Below are positions 33,950 through 41,051 of a DNA stretch of 62,105 nucleotides, one piece after another. The stretch is from positions 1 through 62,105 of the forward strand of contig URWW01000005.1 in the NCBI GenBank assembly GCA_900551665.1. Reading direction: 5' to 3'. The notes beneath the pieces were generated by a model that did not search any database, was not told the DNA's origin, and saw nothing but the letters and a program-made list of their open reading frames with translations. Positions within the stretch are counted from its first letter, which is position 1, and every line of letters starts with the position of its first letter. This DNA is from an uncultured Collinsella sp. (lineage in GTDB: Bacteria > Actinomycetota > Coriobacteriia > Coriobacteriales > Coriobacteriaceae). The position numbers and the translations under genes were made by a program.

Positions 33950-34834
33950 CTATTTCCCCACCGCGTCGCTCAGATCAGGGTGCAGCTCAATCGCCAAGCG
34001 CATTGCCTCATCCCGGCTCACGCCCTTACTCCCTGGGATGAAGCCAGCGCACTCTGAAGGTTCCCGTATGTACCATCCCCCCTCGTTTTTGTCACCGTTC
34101 TTCGTGCTTGTGATGCAACCAATCCTGAGGCGCTTGCGCCCGTCCCCGCCGTTCCCGGCGTCTGCGGATTGCGCCTTCTCGGGGAAACGACCTTCGCGCC
34201 GGTTCCAAGCGTGGAGCTTGGATCGCCAGTCGCGAATCGGCCTGCCGTTCGTATCGCGCCAGCCATTGGCGCTGTAATAGTCGAAGAACCTTTCGGGAGG
34301 AACAATCAGGCCGCAATGCCTGCAATAAGCAATCACCTCATCGAGGGTTGGTGCGCGCATTCCCCCGCTCTCCCTCGTATCGTCTCCAGACCCAGCCCTA
34401 GCTCTAGCTCTCTTTTTATCGTTACCATTACTGTTAGCCAATGGCAGCTGCACAGCTTCAATGACGTCGCAGCAGGTAGAAGGGATTTCCGAGCGAAGTT
34501 TTTTCTCAGGTTCCTTAAAGGGACTTGCAAACGACTTATCCGAAATCTCGGAAATGTCTTCGAAACCGCTCTCAGAAACTTCCTCGCTCCCATCACGACG
34601 GCCCAAGGCGTTGATGGCTTGGCCGCGCTTATAGTCGATCTGGTTCTTTATCCCGGCGAAATAAAGCTTGGCAGGTGCCGGGAGCCTGTCTGGCTCCTTG
34701 CCGTCGAAGAAATACGATGCCATTGCGCCCATTACCTTGTCATACTGGGCCGGCGACAGGTTGTCACGAGCACCTTCGTAGTGCTTTCGCTCCAACTTGA
34801 AATACTCCAAGCCGTCAAAACGTAAGTCCTCCAC
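33950..34834 (-). CDS. DUF6291-like replication-associated protein
   Basis: A 294-residue protein. Residues 5-75 resemble DUF6291 (YFKLERKHYEGARDNLSPAQ; PAPAKLYFAGIKNQIDYKRG), a domain found in phage and plasmid replication-type proteins. After a low-complexity linker, residues 165-215 carry PTLDEVIAYCRHCGLIVPPE and FFDYYSANGWRDTNGRPIRD, a module common at the C-terminus of DnaD-like primosome proteins. It may start replication of the excised circle. It follows the HTH gene by three bases, so the two are likely cotranscribed. Confidence 0.7.
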   Translation of the reverse strand: MEDLRFDGLEYFKLERKHYEGARDNLSPAQYDKVMGAMASYFFDGKEPDRLPAPAKLYFAGIKNQIDYKRGQAINALGRRDGSEEVSESGFEDISEISDKSFASPFKEPEKKLRSEIPSTCCDVIEAVQLPLANSNGNDKKRARARAGSGDDTRESGGMRAPTLDEVIAYCRHCGLIVPPERFFDYYSANGWRDTNGRPIRDWRSKLHAWNRREGRFPEKAQSADAGNGGDGRKRLRIGCITSTKNGDKNEGGWYIREPSECAGFIPGSKGVSRDEAMRLAIELHPDLSDAVGK

Positions 34835-34837
34835 GAC

Positions 34838-35074
34838 CTACTCACCTCCCCCGCAACGGCGGCGGGAATGCAGCCAGCTCTCCAAGTCCTCCATCAGATA
34901 GAGAACGGGCGAGCGAGGGGAGTCACCGATATGGACGTAAGCCGGTCCCCTACCTGCACAGCGCCAATTGGCAAGCGTTTTCGGGGAGACGCCAAGCGCA
35001 CGGGCGGCGTCCTCGCTCGAAAGCGCCATCGGAACAACGCCGGGGATTAAGTTGTCTTGATCTTTGTGTTTCAT
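34838..35074 (-). CDS. MerR/excisionase-like HTH protein
   Basis: A 78-residue DNA-binding protein with a winged helix-turn-helix (SSEDAARALGVSPKTLANWR) followed by GRGPAYVHIGDSPRSPVLYL and a short helix. This is the layout of helix_turn_helix_17/excisionase proteins. Its place near the right end, opposite the integrase, fits a directionality factor, though a replication role with the gene downstream is also possible. The ATG at 35074 was chosen; an upstream start would add 21 residues without the fold. Confidence 0.75.
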   Translation of the reverse strand: MKHKDQDNLIPGVVPMALSSEDAARALGVSPKTLANWRCAGRGPAYVHIGDSPRSPVLYLMEDLESWLHSRRRCGGGE

Positions 35075-35495
35075 AACGGTTCTCCGACCACTAAACAACG
35101 GAGAGTCGATATGAAAAAGCGACACAGAGACGGGCATCTTACCCGCTCTCTGCCGTCGCTCCGTGCCTCATAACTGGACCGGCACATCCGTGAACGACAT
35201 TCCCGACCGTCGTTGTCTTTCGTTCACATAATCGGATGCTGGAAGCTGTTCATCCCATCTGTAGTGTGGGTTCGCTCGTCTCGAAGCGACGGTTACCAAG
35301 CCGCCGTCCTCTCTCGGGGTCTTATGCCTAGCGATTGCTTTTCGCCAATAGCCGAACTTATGCGCATATCACGACGTTCGCGCAGCCCTGCGAGCACTCG
35401 TCTACTTTCACGGCTCCGTATGCAATTTTCTTAATATTACCCCAGATTTCCCGCTACGCCCAAGCCGACGAATGACCCGCACATATTTGAAAAGC

Positions 35496-35515
35496 GGGAC
35501 AATAGTAGGGACACT
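35496..35515. repeat. 20-bp direct repeat inside the right end
   Basis: Identical to 25849-25868 (GGGACAATAGTAGGGACACT). It lies 55 bases from the right att repeat; the left copy is 111 bases from the left att repeat. Confidence 0.6.
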
Positions 35516-35542
35516 CAAGCAAAAATGACCCTTCGCATAAAA

Positions 35543-35568
35543 AAATACCTGCGTTTCCGCAGGTATTT
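35543..35568 (-). terminator. Terminator of the fMet tRNA, supplied by the element
   Basis: AAATACCTGCG and CGCAGGTATTT pair perfectly around TTTC. Seven T follow on the minus strand. It starts two bases past the att repeat, so the element brings its own terminator for the rebuilt tRNA. Confidence 0.8.
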
Positions 35569-35569
35569 G

Positions 35570-35615
35570 AAGTTCTTGGTCGCGGGGGCAGGATTTGAAC
35601 CTACGACCTCCGGGT
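35570..35615. repeat. Right attachment repeat (46 bp)
   Basis: Identical to 25693-25738. It covers the 3' 39 bases of the intact tRNA plus seven bases beyond the CCA end. Confidence 0.85.
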
Positions 35616-35653
35616 TATGAGCCCGGCGAGCTACCAGACTGCTCCACCCCGCA
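35577..35653 (-). tRNA. tRNA-fMet (CAT), initiator
   Basis: 77 bases with encoded CCA. The acceptor stem has GCGGGG/CCCCGC with an unpaired T1-G72, fitting the rule that initiator tRNAs lack a Watson-Crick 1-72 pair. The D arm is AGCAGTCTGGTAGCT. The anticodon arm is CCGGG-CTCATAA-CCCGG, with the three G-C pairs diagnostic of initiators. The T arm contains GGTTCAAATCC. Its 3' half is the integration site of the mobile element. Confidence 0.93.
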
Positions 35654-35771
35654 ATGTCTGGACGCACCGTGTGCGCAAGGAGTTATATTACGCAGGCGCC
35701 CATGCATCTGCAAGGCCGGCGGCACCTCTCCACAATTCCATCACGCAAACTACTCGACGCACAGCCTGCAT

Positions 35772-35822
35772 CGCCGGGCTCATAACCTGGAGGTCGTAGG
35801 TTCAGCTCACCCAAAGCCACCA
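35772..35822 (+). pseudogene. Inverted fragment of tRNA-fMet
   Basis: Plus-strand sequence from CGCCGGGCTCATAACC through GGAGGTCGTAGGTTCA to GCCACCA. It repeats the anticodon-to-CCA half of the neighbouring tRNA in the opposite orientation, with the T-stem decayed. It lacks the D arm and acceptor 5' side. Confidence 0.65.
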
Positions 35823-35888
35823 GGCACGCCCGAAGCTGCCATAATACTAAGGTCAATACGTTCACATTGCGCCGACGCTAGGAGACCC

Positions 35889-38573
35889 ATGGCGAATACG
35901 TCTCTCACCACGCACGACACGCCCTTGCACGAGTTTTACGCGAGCTGCCCCGAGGGCTTCGAAACTGCACTCGCCGACGAGCTCCGTGGTATGGGGCTGC
36001 GCCAAGTCCGCCCGCTCAAGGGCCGCGTGGCGTTTGCCGGCTCCCCCGCCGACGCCGAGCGCGCATGCCTGTGGTCTCGCCTTGCCAGCCGCATCTTTGT
36101 GGTGCTCGGCCGCTTCGCCTGCGCCAACGCCGAAGATCTGTATGAAGCAACTCGCTCCATTGCCTGGGAACGCATCCTGCGCGCAGGCGCCACCATCGCC
36201 GTGACCGCGCGCGGCACCAATGACGAGCTGCGCAATTCCCACTTTGCCGCGCTCCGCGTGAAGGACGCGCTGTGCGACCGCATGCTCGAGGTCGAGGGCC
36301 GTCGCCCCAACGTCGACACGGACGACCCCGACGCGCGCATCTCCCTCACCCTGCGTGGCAACCGCGCGAGCATCCAGTTCGACCTCTCAGGCGACCCGCT
36401 GTTCAAGCGCCTTCCGCGTGAGGCCACGCGAACGCACGCCGCGCACGTCCTGCGCCCCGACTACGCAGCGCTCGCCTGCGCCCAGGGCAATTGGCAAGAG
36501 ATCTGCTCGGCCGCACTCACTAATACTAAAGACGCGATGGGCGATGAGGATACCGCCGCACCGGCCGACGGCAGCGCTCTGGCCGGCTCCACCGCCGAGC
36601 GCCCCACCCCCACGCTCCCCGTCATGATCGACGCCTGTTGCGCGGGCGGCGGCGTGGTGCTCGAGGCCGCCTCGATCCTGGCCGACCGCGCACCCGGTCT
36701 CGAGCGCCGGAACTGGGGCTTCCAGAGCTGGTCTGAGCACGACGCTGCCGCATGGCGCGAGCTGCTCGACGAGGCCGATCGCCGCGCGGAGCTCGCCCAG
36801 GGACGAGTCGCCCGCATCGTCGCCACCGACCCGTCCGGAGACGCCGTCGCCTGCGCGCGCCGCGTCCTCAAGGCCGCCGGCCTCGCCGACCGCGTGATCT
36901 TTGCCCAACCCGACCTCGATAAGATCTCGCGCAAACTCATGATGCCCGCATGCTGCGGCGGAGAACCGCGCGGGTTCGTCTTCCTCGACACCACCGAAAC
37001 GGCGATCTCCAAAATGTCCCGCGTGCTCGACCTCGCCACGAGCCTGCACGCCGGCGCCTGTGGGGCCGACCCCGTCCGCACCATGCTGCGCTCGCTACCC
37101 GCCGTCGCCCTCACCCGCGACGACCTGCTTGCCCGCACGCTCGGCGAGCCCGTGCAAACCCTGCGCGTCATGCCAAACAACGAGGACGCCTCGCTTTCCA
37201 TTTTCGCGGCGGCAAACGGCAACTCCGCTGCCAGCGGCGATGCCCCCGAGGCGCCACTCGGCGCCGAACTGGAAAACGGAAGTAAGTCCGCCGCCCCTGC
37301 CGGCGGCGGAGCGACCTCTCCCGCCACCTCCCTCATCGACCTGGGCGATGGCAAGCCCTGCCCCGTCCTCATCCCCGAGTCCGAGCAGTTCGCCCGTCGC
37401 CTGCGCAAGGTCGCCAAGCTGCGCCGCAAGTGGGCACAGCGCGAAGGCGTGACTTGCTACCGCGTCTACGACGCGGACCTGCCCGACTACTCAGCGGCCA
37501 TCGACCTGTACGAGGGCAGCGCCGCCACCCCGGGCCGCTGGCTCGTCATCGCCGAATACGCCGCCCCTCGCGAAGTCGATCCCGCTCTGGCCGAAGCGCG
37601 CCTGCTCGACATCCTCACACTCGCTCCGCGCATCCTGCAGGTCGACCCCGACAACGTCTTTGCCAAGGCGCGCATCCGCTCGCGCGGCGGCTCTCAGTAC
37701 GGCAAGCAGACCGGCGGCTCCAACCCCGGCAAGGGAGGCGAGCCTCGCGGCGGACGCGGCGGCTCGGCGTCCAACCGCCCCAGCCAGGGCGCGGGCTCGG
37801 GCACCCCGAGCGACATCCGCACCCGCAGGCTCCCCCTCATCGAGGAGGGCGGTCTCACCTTCGCCGTCAACTTCAACGATTATCTGGACACCGGCATCTT
37901 CCTCGACCATCGCATCACCCGCGGCCTCGTTCGTGAGCATGCCCGCGGCAAGCGCTTCTTCCTCAACCTGTTCGCCTACACCGGTACCGCGACCTGCTAT
38001 GCGGCCGATGCCGGCGTGGAGGAGACCGTCACCGTCGACCTCTCCAACACCTACCTGGACTGGGCCGAGCGCAACATGGAACAAAACGGCTTTGTCGGCC
38101 CCGACCATCACTACGTGCGCGCCGACGTCATGAGCTGGATCCGCGACATGAGGCAGACCCGCAACCGCTGGGACCTGATCTTCTGCGACCCGCCCACCTT
38201 CTCCAACTCCAGCAAGATGGGCCGCCGCACCTGGGACGTCCAACGCGACCACGTCGAGCTGCTCGTCGGCTTGTCGCGCCTGCTCTCCCGTGAGGGCGAG
38301 GCGATCTTCTCGTGCAACCTGCGCACGTTCCGCCCCGATATCGAGGAACTGGCGCGCGCCGGCGTGGTCCTCACCGACATCACGGACGAGACCATCCCCG
38401 AGGACTTTGCCCGCAATAAGAAGATCCACCATTGCTACCTGGTCAAGCGCTACACGTCCGAGGAGGCCATGCGCCGAGTCGGCATGAGCGAGGACGCGAT
38501 TCGCGAGCGTACGCGCGAGCTGCGCGAGGCTTCCGCGCGAAAACCTGCCGACACAAAGCGTTTCCGCAGGTAG
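35889..38573 (+). CDS. rlmKL: RlmKL-type 23S rRNA methyltransferase, first half degenerate
   Basis: An 894-residue two-part enzyme. Residues 15-180 form the RlmL N-terminal/THUMP region. Residues 190-480 correspond to the RlmL (m2G2445) methyltransferase, but motif I reads DACCAGGGVVLEAA in place of DPxCGSGTxLIEA, and the NPPYG catalytic motif is absent. After a linker, residues 600-890 form the RlmK (m7G2069) methyltransferase with intact FLNLFAYTGTATCYAA and FCDPPTFSNSSKMGRRTWDV. A Gly/Ser-rich insert sits near 600-640. The ATG at 35889 has GGAG upstream. It probably methylates only one site. Confidence 0.82.
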   Translation: MANTSLTTHDTPLHEFYASCPEGFETALADELRGMGLRQVRPLKGRVAFAGSPADAERACLWSRLASRIFVVLGRFACANAEDLYEATRSIAWERILRAGATIAVTARGTNDELRNSHFAALRVKDALCDRMLEVEGRRPNVDTDDPDARISLTLRGNRASIQFDLSGDPLFKRLPREATRTHAAHVLRPDYAALACAQGNWQEICSAALTNTKDAMGDEDTAAPADGSALAGSTAERPTPTLPVMIDACCAGGGVVLEAASILADRAPGLERRNWGFQSWSEHDAAAWRELLDEADRRAELAQGRVARIVATDPSGDAVACARRVLKAAGLADRVIFAQPDLDKISRKLMMPACCGGEPRGFVFLDTTETAISKMSRVLDLATSLHAGACGADPVRTMLRSLPAVALTRDDLLARTLGEPVQTLRVMPNNEDASLSIFAAANGNSAASGDAPEAPLGAELENGSKSAAPAGGGATSPATSLIDLGDGKPCPVLIPESEQFARRLRKVAKLRRKWAQREGVTCYRVYDADLPDYSAAIDLYEGSAATPGRWLVIAEYAAPREVDPALAEARLLDILTLAPRILQVDPDNVFAKARIRSRGGSQYGKQTGGSNPGKGGEPRGGRGGSASNRPSQGAGSGTPSDIRTRRLPLIEEGGLTFAVNFNDYLDTGIFLDHRITRGLVREHARGKRFFLNLFAYTGTATCYAADAGVEETVTVDLSNTYLDWAERNMEQNGFVGPDHHYVRADVMSWIRDMRQTRNRWDLIFCDPPTFSNSSKMGRRTWDVQRDHVELLVGLSRLLSREGEAIFSCNLRTFRPDIEELARAGVVLTDITDETIPEDFARNKKIHHCYLVKRYTSEEAMRRVGMSEDAIRERTRELREASARKPADTKRFRR

Positions 38574-38698
38574 AGGCATATAGCATACGCCCTGCGTACA
38601 GCCTATAATGGCTGGAACGTTAGATGGCATGCATATGCCTCTCGGCGCGCTGGGGGAAGGCCGGCGCCGGGTCATCTTCGCCAAGGAGCAATACCGCA

Positions 38699-40735
38699 AT
38701 GGCACACTCAACTGAATCATCCGAGCACGGGCACGGTTCTGCCGCGATCCCGGTAAGCATCGGCGCGATGCTCGTCACCCTGGGCGTCGTGTACGGCGAC
38801 ATCGGCACGTCGCCCATGTACGTCACCAAGGCGCTGCTTGCGGGCCAGGGCGGCATCATGACCGTGACCGAGGAGTTCATCCTCGGCGCGCTCTCGCTCG
38901 TCATCTGGACGGTCACGCTGCTGACCACCGTCAAGTACGTGCTCGTCTCCCTCAAGGCCGACAACCACGGCGAGGGCGGCATCTTCGCGCTCTACAGCAT
39001 CGTGCGCAAATACGGCAAATGGCTGATCGTGCCCGCCATGCTCGGCGGCGCTGCGCTTCTGGCCGACGGCATCCTCACCCCCGCGGTGACCATCACCACG
39101 GCTATCGAGGGCCTGCGCACCATCCCCGCCGTGCACGACATCATGGGCGACAACCAGATGAACGTCGTGATCATCACGCTCATCATCGTGTGCCTGCTGT
39201 TCGCGGTGCAGCGCGTGGGCACTTCCAAGATCGGCCATGCCTTCGGCCCGGTCATGACGTTTTGGTTCCTGTTCCTCGGCGGCGCGGGTCTCATCTACGT
39301 GCTCGGCAACCCTATTGTCCTACTCGCGTTCAACCCGCTGCGCGGCATCAGCTTCCTGCTGTCTCCCAACAACCATGCCGGCATCATGATCTTGGGTAGC
39401 TGCTTCCTCGCCACCACCGGTGCCGAGGCCCTCTACTCCGACATGGGCCACGTCGGCCGCGGCAACATCTACGCCACTTGGCCCTTCGTCAAGATCTGCC
39501 TCATCCTGTCCTACCTCGGCCAGGGCGCTTGGCTGCTCGCCAACGCCGGCAACCCCGAGCTCGCCCTCATCGAGGACCTCAACCCGTTCTTCCAGATGCT
39601 GCCCGAGATGGTCCGTCCGTTCGGCGTCATCCTCTCCACCTGCGCCGCGATCATCGCAAGCCAGGCGCTCGTGACCGGCGCGTTCTCGCTCGTGTCCGAG
39701 GCCAGCCGCCTCGACCTCATGCCCCACATGCAGATCTTCTACCCCGCCGAGACCAAGGGCCAGCTCTACATCCCCATGGTCAACAACGTCATGTGGGTCG
39801 GCTGCGTTGTCGTCGTGCTGCTGTTCCAGAGCTCCGCTCACATGGAGGCCGCCTACGGCCTGGCCATCACCATCACGATGATCTGCACCTCCGTGCTGCT
39901 CTTCTTCTACCTGCACGGCGTGCGCAAGATGAAGGTCTTCCCCTGGGCCTTCGTCATCTTCTTCGTCGCGCTTGAGGGCTTCTTCTTTGTGTCCTCCCTC
40001 ACCAAGTTCTTCCATGGCGGCTACTTCACCATCCTGATGGCCGCGCTCATCATGGGCATCATGGTCAGCTGGTACAACGGCAGCCGTGTCGAGCGCCGCC
40101 AGTACACGATGCTCCCCGTGCGCAAGTACATCGACCAGCTCGATCGCCTGCGCAACGACTCGCACTACGAGACGCTCTGCGACAACCTGGTCTACCTCAC
40201 CAACAGCACGTCGACCGACATGCTCGACCGCGACATCCTGTACTCGATCTTCGATAAGCACCCCAAGCGCGCTCGCGCCTACTGGTTCCTGAACGTCGAG
40301 GTCACCGATGAGCCGCACACCTTCGAGTACTCCGTCGAGAACTACGGCACCGACTTTGTGTACCGCGTGCACCTCTACCTGGGCTACAAGGTCAACCAGC
40401 GCGTGAACGCCTACCTGCGCCAGATCGTTTCCGACCTGTCCGCGTCCGGTGAGCTGCCGCCGCAGGTGCACGATTACTCCGTGTACGACAAGCCCGGCGT
40501 GATCGGCTCCTTCCGCTTCTGCCTGATCCGCAAGACGCTTGCGCCCGAGTCCGACGTCGAGCAGCGCGAGCGCCACGCCATCGCGATGAAGTACGCGATC
40601 CGCCGCTTCGCCGGTTCGCCGGTGCAGTGGTTCGGCCTGGAAAACTCCAGCGTGTTCTACGAGTACGTGCCGCTGTTCACCAAGTTCAAGCCGGTCGACC
40701 GCATTGCGCGCGTCGCCGTGGAGGAGCGCTGCTAA
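38699..40735 (+). CDS. kup: Kup-type potassium uptake permease
   Basis: A 678-residue membrane transporter that brings in K+ with protons. The family signature GVVYGDIGTSPMYV comes early, followed by about twelve membrane segments to residue 450 (LADGILTPAVTITTAIEGL; TGAEALYSDMGHVGRGNIYA) and a cytoplasmic C-terminal domain of about 200 residues. The ATG at 38699 (AAGGAG 11 bases upstream) is preferred over an in-frame start 75 bases earlier that would add a basic non-conserved stretch. A TATAAT at about 38607 may be its promoter. A strong terminator follows. Confidence 0.93.
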   Translation: MAHSTESSEHGHGSAAIPVSIGAMLVTLGVVYGDIGTSPMYVTKALLAGQGGIMTVTEEFILGALSLVIWTVTLLTTVKYVLVSLKADNHGEGGIFALYSIVRKYGKWLIVPAMLGGAALLADGILTPAVTITTAIEGLRTIPAVHDIMGDNQMNVVIITLIIVCLLFAVQRVGTSKIGHAFGPVMTFWFLFLGGAGLIYVLGNPIVLLAFNPLRGISFLLSPNNHAGIMILGSCFLATTGAEALYSDMGHVGRGNIYATWPFVKICLILSYLGQGAWLLANAGNPELALIEDLNPFFQMLPEMVRPFGVILSTCAAIIASQALVTGAFSLVSEASRLDLMPHMQIFYPAETKGQLYIPMVNNVMWVGCVVVVLLFQSSAHMEAAYGLAITITMICTSVLLFFYLHGVRKMKVFPWAFVIFFVALEGFFFVSSLTKFFHGGYFTILMAALIMGIMVSWYNGSRVERRQYTMLPVRKYIDQLDRLRNDSHYETLCDNLVYLTNSTSTDMLDRDILYSIFDKHPKRARAYWFLNVEVTDEPHTFEYSVENYGTDFVYRVHLYLGYKVNQRVNAYLRQIVSDLSASGELPPQVHDYSVYDKPGVIGSFRFCLIRKTLAPESDVEQRERHAIAMKYAIRRFAGSPVQWFGLENSSVFYEYVPLFTKFKPVDRIARVAVEERC

Positions 40736-40766
40736 CGAGCGCCTCCACGATCACACGGAATGCCAG

Positions 40767-40798
40767 AAGGGCCCATCCGAGTGGATGGGCCCTTTTTT
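40767..40798 (+). terminator. Terminator of kup
   Basis: AAGGGCCCATCC pairs with GGATGGGCCCTT around GAGT and is followed by TTTTTT. Confidence 0.92.
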
Positions 40799-41051
40799 CG
40801 TTTATGTATGCCAGGACGCTCGCCATGAAAACATCGCCGCCGTCCTTAAGCATCGGTTGCACTTCTTGGCCCATTCTATGGAAACGACGGATACCCGCAG
40901 CTTATCGACTAAATCTCGACAATCCGTGGGTAGTATGTTCCCTTGTCGCCTTCCGCGCGTAGCACATGTTTATTAAGGTCGGGTAAGCGCTGTCCAGGAT
41001 TTGGGTACGCCGCCCGCTTCAACATCAGTTGAGCGAAGAAGAGGTTGTCGT
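40799..41051 (+). other. Leader region of the LtaS-like gene
   Basis: No gene and no clear repeat seen. The last 20 bases contain the AAGAAGAGG ribosome site. Confidence 0.5.

Larger units (their letters stand above)
35075..35569. other. Right-end regulatory region of the element
   Basis: No gene. It holds an inverted repeat GTGAACGA (35190-35197) / TCGTTCAC (35220-35227) with inner ACGAC/GTCGT, the second copy of the 20-bp direct repeat (35496-35515) and a terminator (35543-35568). It is suited to excision control or replication initiation. Confidence 0.5.
25693..35615. mobile_element. Integrative mobilizable element in tRNA-fMet
   Basis: About 9.9 kb between 46-bp direct repeats that match the 3' end of the fMet tRNA. 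It holds an integrase next to the left end, an Xre regulator, a MOBQ-type relaxase with a candidate oriT and DUF3847-like partner, an excisionase-like HTH protein, a DUF6291-like protein, BrnT/BrnA and cargo. No coupling protein or type IV secretion genes are present, so it should depend on a helper for transfer. The intact tRNA is at the right end. Confidence 0.85.

Noticed and set aside
38574..38698. c-di-AMP riboswitch before kup
   Set aside because: kup genes often carry one, but the 125-base leader lacks the conserved ydaO motifs.
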